From Neodontobutis hainanensis (Eukaryota; Chordata; Actinopteri; Gobiiformes; Odontobutidae), in NCBI GenBank assembly GCA_024349245.1, contig JALDNG010000785.1, positions 62,001 to 126,000 of the forward strand: 64,000 nucleotides of DNA, written 5' to 3'. Numbering within the stretch: position 1 is the first letter of the stretch; every line of letters starts with the position of its first letter. Position numbers and translations under genes: made by a program. Positions 37,400 through 51,489 of this stretch are shown here, piece by piece. A model generated the notes under the pieces. That model was not told the origin of the DNA and ran no database searches. It saw nothing but the letters and a program-made list of their open reading frames with translations.

Positions 37400-40300
37400 T
37401 GTCATCCGAAAGGTTTAGAAATGGAATGAAAATAAGCAATGAGAATATGAAATGCTTACGAATGGATGTTCATTGTTTATCTGTTTTGCTCTGGTTCTTT
37501 CATCTGATGTTCTAAGTAGTTTTCTGACATTAGCTGACAACATTCCTTAAAATGAGAAGATAATAGAGCTTCAATTTATTTTGAATATAAATATATTCGA
37601 GGATACAGTGGGTAAGAGGCAGTTAGAATTACGGTCCTGTGATATTTCTGATCTACGTTTGAAATAATTTTCAAACTGAATTTTAAGGAGTAGCAAGATC
37701 TACGAAAATTATAAAACTTTTGCATTACAAACTGCAGTTACTTTTTCAATGTCATCATTCAAACACAATGAAGATTCCTGAAGCGACTGAAAAAAGATAT
37801 TCAGATGCAACGAACAGCATTTTTGAATGATATTTCTGGTCTGCAACTATATGTGCCAAAGCGAGAAAATGTACTTGAAATTACGTGTGCATAATGCATT
37901 GACTCGATACTCTAAAAGTGAGTTTCTTATAGATTAGCGTGATACTTCGCATTTGTTACATAATTGATCAAGTTCATCAACATTTATATCAACTTATATT
38001 TTGATATAATATAAAACAATTATTTTTATTGTTTTCAAATTGATAAAAAGTCAAAAAATTTTATCGTTTACCATATATAAGAGTATTTGTCACTTGATTA
38101 TGCATCTGAGTGAATAAGATTCTCTTGATAAAGTGTTTCTACATTGGAATCTCATTTTATAATTTTTACAAAAATTCATTTATCAATCAAAAATAAGAAA
38201 TTTGATGATTTATAAACGATTGTTTTATATTTAAATAAATTGATCTCAATATCTATAGGTTGTCAAATAAAAAGGCTATTACACACACACTACGAAACCA
38301 AGATCAAAAATATTAATTGAAGGATTTTTAAATTATCGTCAATCAAAATTATTTTTAAAACATCTTCATAAAAATTTATGGCTTTGTTTATACTCATTCA
38401 GGAATTTTATTTTTTTATAAGCTACATGGACATAAATATACAATTTTGTTGACACTCTGTAATATCAGGGTTTTACTTTTGGATTTATTGAGGTGATATG
38501 ATATTTTTTTCCAAAAATTAAAATAAAGTTTTTTAAAAATTTGTGCACGTTTGGCGAATTCATTATAGATCAAATTACTACTGAGACATTTAAACTTTCT
38601 ACTCTTTTTATTTGAAAAATATTTTCACGTCAACAATAAAAGTTCAAAATATTTTTAAATTTGATAGTTTTAATACAAATAAAAGGCGATATAGCGAAAC
38701 AATTATTTAAGCTTTGCATAAATATATCAAATTCATACCAAATAGATGATATTATTTAATTTACCTGTTTATTCTGATTCTCCTCAACTCTAAACATTTC
38801 AAAACTCAATTTTCTTAATAATTTAAGCAAAATTTAAATCAATGAAAAGGATTTAACAGTAAATTTTAAGACTGGCTCAAATCGTCTACATGTTAAAGTT
38901 AAAAAAGCTTAATAGAGAGTAGAGCGCTTTTTCTTTCAAATTAAGCAAAATACAAATTTCCTGAGTTTGAAAATATTTCTAAAACCAAAATTTAACCTTA
39001 AAAATTTTATAATCTTGATAATACACAAATAAAGCTCATATATTCTTAAAATTATGTAACTTTAAGAATTTTCAAAAGATAAAATCTCAAAATTAAAACA
39101 TTAATATTTAAGCGTCATCACTATGAATATAATTACAACTTGGAATATCATCATCTCTGTGTGTCTTACATAATAATTGTGATTATTCGAAATCTATGGT
39201 TAAAAAGATGCATACATTTTATCGTAAAAATAATCAATATATATAAGATAAAATAAATTATTTCATATTTCATTTAACATCAATAGATGAGCAAATTTAT
39301 TAATTAACTGACATAAATTCAAAAATTATACTTATTCAAATATATCTTCTGACACATAAAAACTTATCAAGATTAATTACCATATAATTTAACTTTATAA
39401 AATGTGAGGGAAACATAAGAAAATGTTGATAATAGGAATTAATAAATCTATAATTTTAAGAACATGGAACCAAGGCGAAAGTAAGATTTGAAAATACAAA
39501 ATTAATTAAATACTAACATCATAATCATTTAATAATTTGAGAAAATATTCCAAATCTACAGATATTTATATTTTTGGCATAATATGAGCACATATTTTTC
39601 TTCAAATTTTTTGTTAAATAAAGTCTTTTTTACAGAAATACATTAGAACATGATAAATTTAATCTTAATTTAGTATTTGATATTTAATCATATTCGTAAC
39701 AAAAGTCAACATCACCCAAGATTAACATATAAGCCAACAAATATTATATATTCATAAAAAATGTTTTTCTCAGAATGTAAAGCTTTTTGATTTTAAAATA
39801 ACATAAAAATAAATAATGAATGTTTTAAAACCTAATATATTTTCTAAACCTATTAGCGTATATTTTTTTAAATTTTATTTTTGAGAAATGATAATGTCAT
39901 AATTTTTCATCAAAAATATTTTTTTGATATTTTTTTCAAATATTTAAACTATATATTAGTTTATATGTTTGATAAATTCTTCCCTTAACAGATTTTATCT
40001 CTTGTATACTTTTAAAAATGTCAAAAATATAAAATTTAGTATCTTTTCTAAAATAAAAAATAATAAAGCTCTTTGTTTGTTATTTTTAAACTACTTTTAA
40101 TATAATCAACAAAAAATTGTGTTACATTAAAAATCTCATGAACATACAAGCAAATGTATAAAATATCATAAAATTTGATTCAGATAACTCTAGTTTTCCT
40201 AACAAACAATTAAATAATTTTTTGATGATTATATCAACTCGAAATAAAAAAAATATATTTGGAAACAAACAAATAAAATAATTAAAATCAATTTACATTA

Positions 40301-40770
40301 GAATTTTGACATAAAAATAAATCATGAAATACACGCGACATTTTTCAGTTATTTTAAACAATTTATAATAAGTGAAGTGAATTAAATGTTTTATTTTCTT
40401 AACGTATTTCATTATATTTAACATGAAAATTAAATTTATTTAAATTTATACTTTTCAGATTATAAATGCTTGGATGAACAAATATATTAAAATCCTCTCA
40501 AAAATATCAAACGATTTAATCAGACGTAATGAATCTTATATAAAACTGAAGAGTACATAATATTTTCAGAAAAATTTGAATTTGAATTATTTTTTTCAAA
40601 ATAAATTGAGCTTGTTTTTTCTGAAGGTTGTATAATTAGCATTTATCGAATATTGTTACTTAAACAAACAAATAAGATGATATTAAAAATTAAAATTTAT
40701 CTATTAATTCAAAAATTAATATATATTTAATACTTTAAAACATTTCGACAAATTTCGTTTTTTATTATAT
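37400..40770. other. Spacer upstream of the cathepsin pseudogene
   Basis: From 37400 to about 37950 the composition is still mixed and holds short protein-like pieces (for example MKIPEATEKRYSDATNSIFE near 37770) with several stops. From about 37950 onward it is A+T-rich and I see no gene. Confidence 0.4.
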
Positions 40771-40781
40771 ATTTGTCAATA

Positions 40782-41786
40782 ATGGATTATTTTTGGATCT
40801 TTCTTTTTTTCATATATTATTTTTCAGTTGTTAAAAAATGCTTTTATTCACACCACCAAAGTATTCTGCAGAAAAAAGAAAATAAAATTTATTCTGATCA
40901 TTCTCAACAGAATATGAATATTATTTCGAGGTACAAGCTGATCTTTATAGATATGAAAAATACTCAACCCAAATTTATTGAAAAATATGATATCAATACC
41001 AAAATACAATAATGATACGATAAATGTATCTAAAAAAACATCTCAAAATTACTCTGGTGATAAACTTACCTGATGTTTGGGACTGGAGAAATCATCAAAT
41101 TTTCCACAACGAGTCATGGACCAAGGTTTATGTAATGCAAGTTACGTTATTGCAGCTGTGAATAAATATATTAATTTCAGCTTGACGTAATATGGGCAAG
41201 ATGGTGTATCTGGCGTTATCTATCTCCTGAATTATAGTGTGCAGGAAGTACTTGACTGTATGGACCCGTTGTGGAATCATGGATGCTTTTATGGGTTAGC
41301 AAAAAAAACTTACCAATATGTTATTAATTATGGAATTTGTTTGGAGAGTCAGTATCGTTATGAAATGAGGGTAAATTATCAATTTACAAATAGCGTTATA
41401 CATGTAGAAATCAGCATTGTATAAGGTTTTATATGATAAGTATCGTCAAAAAAGTAACTGAAAAAGATGAAAGCATATTAATCAAACTCCTTCTTGAACA
41501 TGGCCCGATTACTGTTTCGCTGAATCAGTTTAAGGGATACTTCGATTACACTGGAGGTATTATTACAAAAGATAAATGTAACGTATCTTCTATTATTCAT
41601 CATATGGTGTTAATAGGCTTTAATAAAATTGGCGATATACCATACTATATTATTAGAAACAGGTATTTTCATGATAATTATGATAGCTTAGGAATACAAT
41701 GGGGATATAAAGGATATTTACATTTACAGATGAATAAAAATACATGTGGAATCAAAAGTAGAGCTTACTATCCATTACTTATTTAA
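40782..41786 (+). pseudogene. Cathepsin L-like (papain family C1) pseudogene, Cys-to-Ser active site
   Basis: An intronless cathepsin L-type coding sequence lies in three frames. Segment 1 (40782-41012) has a signal peptide (MDYFWIFLFFIYYF) and an I29-like propeptide helix ending KFIEKYD; the rest of the propeptide is largely missing. Segment 2 opens with NLPDVWDWRN (from 41063). It then shifts by one base near the TTTT run at 41100-41103 into DQGLCNASY, QEVLDC and NHGC, with a TAA at 41188-41190. Segment 3 (41394-41786) carries HGPITVSLN, the His site IIHHMVLIGF (first His 41598-41600), the Asn site IIRN (41658-41660) and CGIKSRAYYPLL. The oxyanion Gln, His and Asn are kept, but Cys25 is Ser (AGT, 41140-41142) and Trp26 is Tyr. 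An eight-residue-scale insertion splits the usual NSWG region. Two shifts plus a stop argue for a pseudogene; one shift beside a homopolymer could be a sequencing error. Confidence 0.85.
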
Positions 41787-44700
41787 TTAGAAAAGTAATT
41801 TGCTTTTTCGAAAATGATTGCAGAGATAGCTTTATTGAATTAAATTTTTTTAAAAAGTAGCAAAACAACTTTTTATATTTAAAACATTCAAATGATCTCA
41901 GCTCATATTAAAATATCTCAAAGATCTTTATTTAAATATTTTTTGATAATTTACAAAACAAGTTTTTAACAATGTCGAATATGTTGTGTATTATTTATAG
42001 CTTTTCATATTAATACGCTTTTGTACTTTTCATATGAAACTCAAAATTACAAAAAATTTCACTTAATAGGTCTTTTGATAAAATCGTTTACCCTTATTTG
42101 GAGAAAGATAATTAATTAGTTTGAAAATACATATTTTGATTATCCATTTTCTGATCATATTTAGTACATATATTAATTTGTTTAATCGATTATAACAGAA
42201 AAAAAATGTAAATCAATACAAAAGCGTTTTTTTATTGTCTTTTAAATATATTAAATAAACATAGAAAGAACTTCTGATTATATTTTGTACTTCATTTAAT
42301 AACATATATTTCTTCAAAATATAAACTTGGAATTTGAGAAATCTGAAAAATAACACCATTCATCTTATCATAAACAGATTTTATTCAGATAATTTGTTAA
42401 AAATTTTTAAATTATGTTAATCATAAAATTTAGTTTTAAGGTTTGCTGCATTTAATAAATACTTGTTGTTTTAAATTTCAACAGTTATGCTTATTTAAAA
42501 ATTATTAATTTTAATTCTTTCAAAGAATTAAAATAAATTCATTCATGGAACTGTAAACTTTGAAATTCCTTTTTAGTAATTGAGAGTTTTCATATAAGTT
42601 TACTCTAAAAAGATAAGACAGCAAAAATTCATGCATTTTTGAAATTATCTTATTCGTTACATCCTTCTCGAAACAAGGCAAAAATATTTTATATACGGCA
42701 AATTAATTTAAATATTTACTGAGACTACCTATGAAATAAATTCTGGAAAGGCTGTACTTTATAGAGATAAAATATTTTCAGTTCTGTAAACCTTATCAAA
42801 AACTCAAAATTATAAAGTTAAACGAATCTCAACAAAAATAGTTCAAAATATATATGCTATATTTTCAACATTCAAATGAATTGAAATTTCTACATTTATC
42901 ATTGAAAACAAAAACAACTCAAAATAAATAATAAACATAATATCTGTTTATTTTTTTAAACGAATAAATATTTCGAAACTCCTGTTTTTAACTGAGACTA
43001 TAACATTTTAATTGGTTCTGTTATTGAAAATATAAATGAGGTTGTTCATGGTTTTACATAAAATATAGTAATTTGAATGAATTATCTTTCAATATTTTTA
43101 TGAATATATTTAGAATTATACCTTATCGAGACATATTAAAAAATTAAACATGAGTTTTAATTATTCAGCATACTTAAAATTATTAATTAATATTTCATAG
43201 TTAACTATAGAACATAGTTTAATATATTTGTTAAGGGTTTAAAATAAAATAATATTTTAAAAATTTAATAAAATGTACTAAATCTGTCTGAAAAATATTT
43301 ATTAAGGAACTAAATTATTTTTAATAAAAATATATATACTATCATTTATTTTTACGCTTTTCAGAGTCCATATTGGTAAGATAAAATATAAAATTCATTA
43401 AATGTCCAAATCTTGTCTAACGTTCTATAGCTTTTAATTTATAAGATTATTAACCATTCCTATGAAACTTAATAAATTGCTTTATTTGTACAATTAAACA
43501 TAATTTAAATTATCAACGTAAATACAATAAAAATACATCTTCTTTTGATGATTTTATTCAAGCAAATTCTGATTTAACAATTTTTAATAATATTTATAAA
43601 TTTATGAAATATGATCATTGATTATATTTGTATTGGACAGTTAATAGCTTTATTTTTTCAACAGTATAGAAAGAAATTGACTTTAAATACATACCAATAT
43701 GAAATTATCTGTTATATAAGATAAATTTTGCTTATATGTTTTAAATAAATGAAAAGATATTTTGATACATAAATATTTTCCTTAGGAATTTAGATATTTT
43801 ATTATTGTTTTGATGGTTTTGGATGAAATAAATGTTCCTCATTAAAGCTCAATAAATATTTAAATTTCAGACTATTATCGAATATAATTCGAAATATTTT
43901 TATTCACTTTCATCTCGACATACACTCTAGTTGAAGGCTTTGATAAACAACTCTTCACAATGATATTTTTAAAAACAAAAAATTTAATTTATCTCACGTG
44001 TCATTTCAAGCATAAATTTCATGATTATTAATGTCAAATTGCTTGAATATAAAATACTGATGTTTTCAGTCAAAATAATATGGTTAAGATATGCAAACAT
44101 ACCTTCACCTTGTTCATGAATAATGAATTGTGAATCATATATAGGTTGCTTCAGATGGACAATATTCAACAAAATAAAAATTAAATACTTTACATGTAAT
44201 TGTAGATTCTTGAATACGGTAAAGACGAACCATTTATATTTATTTATGTTAAAATATCTTAACAATATGATAACTCTCTAAATGATTGAAAATTTTAATA
44301 AATGACAACTTAAAAGTCAATTTTATTTTTAATGAATAAAGATATTCGTTATTAAATGAAAAGCTGATAAAAAAGCGATATTGACTGAAAATAAAAAAAG
44401 GTGTAATTTAGTATTTTTCTAAATCATGATATATTTTAAATTGAAACATAAATTTATTATTTTTTCAAAAAAATTATACAGCAATTAAAAATATTTGATT
44501 AAGATTTCTACACATTTATTTTTAATTGTTTTTATGATTTAAAAGTAAAGATTATCAACTATGATAATTTAAAAATCATTTATATTAGCATATATTTGAT
44601 TCAAAATCAGTAAACGTGTTTCATTTTGATCATTAAATGAACATGGTTGGGAGCTTTCAAAATAAATAAATAATTTTAATAAACTTTGACATTTTACAAA

Positions 44701-47700
44701 ATAAATACAATTAAAGAAATATTCAATGAAAAATTCCTTATGTTACTTGTAATTAATCGGTATGAACAGAAAAATTTATTTTAAATTTTGTTTTTCTATT
44801 AATCAAAAATATATTCAATAATTGTAACTTACATATATTTTTGTTAAATTTTTTATTGAGTGAATTTTTTATATTTTTAGATTACGTTTAGCATATATTT
44901 GAATTAAACCTTTATTAAACTCATGTTGATTTAAACAATACAATTTAATATCGACCATTGATAAATTTTCGCCATTAATTAAAAATAATCACTCATTAAA
45001 TTAAAGAAAACGACTCATTTAACCTCAAATGTTTTTCATAAATTAAACCGTAAACTTTATAATTGCATTGATTTACCTTTGCAAGTTATATTGATTCAAT
45101 AAAATAAATCATTTATAGTAATTACGCTTTATTTAGGATATCACAGTTTTTAAAGAGATATTTTTGATTTTATCATTTATTAAGATCTACCTCTATATCA
45201 TCAATACATGAGTAAATTTTATTGGTTTCTTTAATATATATCATTAACTTTTCAAAAAATGAAAATATTTAAGTGACTATTGAATGTTTTATTCTGTGTT
45301 TTGTTACGTATTTAATAATAACGAAACATATAGAATTCATAAATTAATAAGTTAACATAATATTTTAGTTCATACGATTAAACTGTGATATTCTGCTGAA
45401 ATTAAGAGGGTCAATCATGACTATAATAAATCTTGATATGGTTCAACGAAAAAATCATTCAATAATATCTTTTGATATATATTATGTGAACTTTGATTAA
45501 ATATAAAATCGTATAAATTTATCATACTTGTTCTGAATCATTATCTTTTGTTCAAATTTTAACTTGTAAATATTTATCACATTTTTAAGGAATATTATAT
45601 TTTGAATAAGTATCCATTAACATTAAATTTCATTTAAATTATTCAATTTTAAATTACAACTAATTTATATAAAATTTTAAAAACCATGTTTATAGATCGA
45701 TGGTAAAACGACACCATATCTGATTTAAACATTTATAAATTGTTATTTTTCTCAATAAAAACACTGAAATATGAAGAGAGCAATAATTTAATTTTATCGA
45801 ATGATAAAAGGGTAAATATTTCATCTACTTAGATTATAATGATCCTATTTACATTATAATTGCATATTTTTGAAAAAACAGATATTATACTTATTTTTGT
45901 TGATGTTTTCTCCACGATATAATCAAATATTACATAAAATATTTTAAACGAAATATTTTACACCATTTTCGGTTGTCCAAATATCAAGAAAAAAGATTTT
46001 TCGTTTTTGACATATTTATGAAACTAAATTGCAGAGTGTTTAAAAATCAAATTCGGCACAATATTATTGGATATACCACTGAAAGCCAAAGTTCTAAAAT
46101 CTCCTCATTTATAAAATGAAGATGAAAAGTTTGTAAAATAGACCTATCTTCATTTTTCCAAAAATGGATGTTTGAAAATCAATTCATCATATATTCTAGG
46201 CGACAATACCTTAATACAGAATTTTTTAATTTATAAGATGAATATAGTTTTATTTTAACATTTTAAAACAAAATAAAATGATACGTTTTTTAATGTTATT
46301 AACTGCAAATTTAATTTCCTCAGTTAGTCTTATGAAGGAAAGTATTTGTGAAAGATATATATTTTTCATAAATACTTTGAATTTTAATCATGTTTTATAT
46401 TTATCATTTAAATATTATAATTTTAAAAGTTAACATAACAATTTTTCGTCGTCTATTAACGATTCGATGATTTTTAAAAACTAATATGTTAATAAATATA
46501 ATTTAATTTGAATGAATGAGATAACATTTTAAAAATTCGAATCACCTTTGATTTAATTAGTTTTATAGATCATAAATAAAATTTAGAAACGAATAAAATT
46601 TTCCATTTAACAGTTTTGGTTTTTATCTTTAAAATAAATGTAATTCTAAAATGTTAATTTAAACAAATTTATTTCTAAAAACATGAACTATTAAAATTTA
46701 GCTTATAAAAAATAGAATGATATTTGTCAAAAATTTTCTAACTATATTAACAAAAATTTTTTTGGAATGTTAAAATGAGTTGTCGAAGAATTTATAAATC
46801 ATAAAAATATTTTGAAATATTTGGTTTTTTATAAAAACTACTCTCAATTATTTATCTTTGAATAAATATTTGTCAATTTTTTTTCGTTTTGATTTCTTTC
46901 ATCAGGAAAATTTAATGTTGTATTCATGTTGATCTCTAATCAGAGAATCGTGATAAATGTAACAGATAATAAATGCTTAGGAGATTATAATAAATATTAA
47001 TTACTATAAAATAAAAATATCGCTTAAATTTTCTTTAATGATTATATATACATAATTTTCACCCGTTTCAAAAAGTAAAATATGGTCGTGTTAAAAATAA
47101 TAAATTTTCTAAATTTACTTTTTATGCAGAAAATTATGAAGAATAAAAAACTAGGTTTTTTTTCTATTTAAATAATAACCATATTACCTTAAATTTTTCA
47201 AAATTTAATCATGTAATTAAATTAAAAAATGGAAAAATTAAACAAAGCAAGATTTTTTTCCTGAAAAGAATAAAGAAGATCGATATTCATTTTTTACGAA
47301 TGTAAGTTAATGATAATATGATAAAACCATCAAAATATATGATTTAAAATAGAATTTCATCATAAGAATTAAATTGGAAAATGTATATCTTTATTGAAAA
47401 ATATAACAAAGATAAATTTTGAAAAATGGATACGATTTTTTAACAAAAGTTTTTATACTTTGAGCAAAATATATATGAAAGCTATTTTTGTCACATATTT
47501 TTAAGATATTAGACTGTGATAAAAGGTCAAGGAAGAATAACCTTAATAATAAAAAAATACAGTTTAATGGATAAGAGTTTTTCTTTCATCTTAATAATTC
47601 TGCAAAACACATAATTAATTTTATGATGAATTTAATGGTTTTTTTAAATTAAGATTGAAAATGGTTGCGATTAAATTTTAAAAAACATGAGTGAAAAATA

Positions 47701-47850
47701 AATTGAATGCTGTAATTTTTAATGCATATTAGTTCAAGCAATCAACTTTATTGTGTTGAACTGCCACAATCAACCAGCTTATTCTAAACTGAATAAAATT
47801 TTTCAATGAGATTGAAAAATTAAAAAATGCGCGTTAAGATAGTTGAAATT
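41787..47850. other. Long A+T-rich gene desert
   Basis: Apart from one weak minus-strand exon candidate (44103-44148), I see no exon pair, domain or RNA gene. No poly(A) tract or target-site duplication was seen behind the cathepsin pseudogene. Confidence 0.45.
44103..44148 (-). CDS. Candidate micro-exon on the minus strand
   Basis: Forty-six bases between a TCTGAAG acceptor and a GTATGT donor encode QPIYDSQFIIHEQGE in the frame of a 93-codon minus ORF (43984-44265). The flanking parts of that ORF are Ile/Leu/Phe/Asn-rich and look like read-through of A+T-rich introns. Size and setting resemble the micro-exons of the secreted family, but no partner exon or promoter block was found on this strand. 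Confidence 0.2.
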
Positions 47851-50800
47851 ATATTGAGTTATTTCAGAGACGTCTATCAATCATCTATTCCTGTGAATTC
47901 CACAATATCTACGATAAAATAGGATAAAAGATAGATTTAAAAAAATAATCCTTCAGGTTTCTGAGAGCAAAATTAAGATCTTCTCCGTTAAAAGAGAGCA
48001 CTTGAATTTTGGAATATATCCTCATTTAGAGTTTCATAACTTCAAAACAAAAATTTATATATATAGGCTGGAACAGTCAAAAGGTTGATTTCTCTCTATT
48101 AATTATGACCTTTTTGGATCTCATAACCACCTTGAATCCAACAAGGTCAAGAAAAAGAAGATTAGATTACCGCTATTAATTTCTATATCCAGGTAAATTA
48201 AAAATATGTTGTATTTCCTCTCATGTTTTATTCTTATTCTTACCACCAGACAGTAAAGTAATATTTTTCAAAATATACAAATAGTTAAATCATCATTTGT
48301 CAATTTTACTTAGAGATAATTTAACAAAAATCTTTATTCTCATCTTATTTGAGAGTTACGTTTAGATATCAGTACATAATTGATAGGTATTGGGGAGTAA
48401 ATTCTCTTTTCCTCGATAGTTAATTTATAAAGCTTATCCCTACTTCGCTGTGATTGAAACGTCTTCAGTTATTTTATATTTTTAAAATATATTGTTGATA
48501 GTCTACTGTTTCAAACCAAGCATCAAAGCTATTTCAAACATTAAAAGATCTTCTGCTTTTCCTGCCATTACTTTTTCCATTTTATAGGTTTAAAATATCT
48601 TCTCTTTTTTTCTTTTAGGAGTAATCAAGTTCTAAACGATACAAGGTTTTCCTCTAAATTGCTTCAGGTTAATTCATTTCTTCGTTTTCATCAATTGAGA
48701 TTGATATCGAAACTGTGTTTTGTTCATATACTCATTGAGAGTCTTGCATAATTAAAGATTAAGAATTAACATTTTTCCGGTGATTATTTTTTGTTCATGA
48801 TTGACAAATAGATTTCAATGTGTGCCAATCTTTTTTTTATTTTGTACATTAAATGAAATGAGATTGATAAAAAATATGTTATAGGTCGATATTATAGAAT
48901 AAATAAATGGCGATTTTGATTTATTAATTTTTAAATATACACGTATGAAGTATTTTATATCATTATTTTATAGGGATAAATATAATCGATTCTTTTATAA
49001 TTAAAGTATTTTCTCTAATTTTTAATTGCACAACAAAAATAAGCATGTTGTTCGATAAATCATATATTTCAGAGTTTGAAAAATTTCAAATTTTTTATTT
49101 TCATAATAATTAGTATTTTCATCTTCTTTATTTATTTCTTGAAATATTTTTCTTGATTTTAAGCTTTGTGTAGGTTTTTAAATACTTTGGAATGCTATCG
49201 ATTTTAAAAATTACTTAATAGTGTAAATATAAAATGAATTTAATATTTCATTCTTAAAACAATCTTTTGAAGACTAAACATAAATAAAAGCAATATATGC
49301 ATTTTCAAAATATATTTTTTTCTTTTATTTTAGAAAATTTGATGATCAATACCTCAATGTAAAAAAGATAATTACTAGACGTTTTATCACTTTTTTTCAA
49401 ATACACAAAGTTAATCTGTTTGACACACATCATTTAACTTTGAAATATTTATGAGATATTATCGCTCTCATATACGAATCACTTGTCAATTAATCTCGTG
49501 AAATTTCGTCATATGGTATAAGATAAAAGAATTATTGTTCATTAAAAAATTAAATTAGAAAAAAATATTTTTAATAATGGAAAATTATTATAAAATCCAA
49601 AATCTTTATTCAAAATATCAGCTGCGTGAAAAATGAGCAATACATTGAGAAAAAACAAGAAAATGAATCAAAGTGTAACTAACAAGTGCATTCTGCAAAT
49701 ATGGTTTTCATAAACTTGTTTATATTTAGTACAGATGATCTCATACCATATATACCAATGTCAATATGCTGTTCGTTGCCTATTCAAAATATTTTATGAT
49801 CCCTTCAAGTATGTCCATGAAGTAATCTGGTGATATTGATAAAATTGTGATTTTCAGTCTTTAAGAAAGCTCTAATTACTTACTCTGAGGGAGTTTAAAA
49901 GGATTTTAGTTGATCAGTAAGACTTCCATATGGTATTTTTCTTAAATTTCTGAAAATCATATTATAAATAATACCTATGTTCAAGATAAGCAGGAACTCG
50001 GTCAAAAATCTAATTTTCAGGTATGTTACTATCTATTATCAGAAAAATAATTATATCATATGACAATGGAACCATAGGTTAAATTGGTCTAAAAGGGTTG
50101 CCAGTGGTTATCTTTAATCATTTTAAATGTCAGATTTGAGACAAATTTTACTCACTTTTCTTATAATATTTTTATTGAGAAAAAAATAGCATCTAACCAC
50201 ACTTGCCTGAGTTTTGAGAGTGTTTTTCACATTTTAGTTCTTAAAAACACGTTTGGAAATTTGATGCTTTAAACGTACCTATTGCTTAATTCTAAAAAAA
50301 TAAAAAATATTCTGTCGAGTGCAGTCAACGGAACTATTCTCTTAAAGGCATTCATGGTGTGATAGTATATAGTTTTTGAGCATTTTTAATTTTAGGTATT
50401 AAATTTTTGAAAGATTTGTATCATAGCAGAGTTCTAAAATTAATAATATTCAATTAATTAAATATGGAGGTAATCAATATGAATGTTCCGAATGCTCTCA
50501 TATTTAAACTCTAGATAATCAATAAAGTTCGTTTTTATCTCACGTTACGAATATTTAATCCACGATCTAGAATCATAGAAATATCATGTGCCGATATTCA
50601 TCTCGAATTTTGAATGTAATGCCGTTTTTGAGTCACTTTATATGATATTGAAGACTCATATTGCAGCTTATGATGCTCTTTTTCGATGTAGTATATAGAG
50701 ACATTTTTTACTCAGGGAAATGAGTGTTATTTACAAATCGCTTTGTTTAGAAAACCTTTAAATAAAACACATTATACCAAAAAATACATTAATTTTCTGC

Positions 50801-51480
50801 TTAATTTTGAAATAGCATGTGGCGCTGAGGTGTAATTCTTGTATCATCATCTTTAATTATAATTACAGTGAGATTCAACATTATTCTTTTCGTTGTTAAA
50901 GTATTAAAAATTTTTTACGCTTGAAAAAATTCAAATTCGTTAATTCCAAATGTTTTCAAATCAAAATAGCTTGTGTAGCACGACTTCTCATCTCTTTAAT
51001 TAATTCTTATTTTATTTTATGTTATTTTTAATATAACGTTATCCTGTGGATGTTATCTTGTTAACAATTTATAACGAAGTGGACTGTTCTAAATGAGTAA
51101 TTTCATTCGCATTAAATTTTCTGTTTTGATGATATCATCTCAAATGTTACCAATATACTTCAAAATATCAGTTTAAGCTATATTATGGTATTCAAATAGT
51201 TCGTGAACGACAAATAAAATTACTCAGAATTTTCATATGATGTTTATTTTAAATTTCTGAGTTTTTTAATATTTTAGTTATTAACTTTCCCTGAATACTC
51301 GTCATTCAAGTCTGATAATTTGTTTACTGTTTAGCGCTTTAACTCTGATGTATATTTTGCTATTGGGAAGTTTAGAAATCTCACCCACGATAAACCACAT
51401 CCTATCTTTTGATTTAGAGAAAGAATACTTCGGCAGTATTTTTCGTTTTTATCAAAGAACAATATACCTACTATATAATT
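47850..51480. other. Mixed-composition island, no assignable gene
   Basis: The sequence is less A+T-rich than its flanks from about 47860 to 48200 and again around 49700-51450. Short open pieces occur on both strands, for example minus MRIYSKIQVLSFNGEDLNFA near 48020-47900. None has a recognisable domain or a consistent exon series. It is probably decayed coding or repeat sequence. Confidence 0.35.
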
Positions 51481-51489
51481 ATTATGTTG

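Noticed and set aside
40782..41786. Calling the cathepsin-like gene a silicatein
   Set aside because: Only the Ala-Ser-Tyr active site agrees; the rest is general cathepsin L pattern, and the sequence is a pseudogene in an unknown host.
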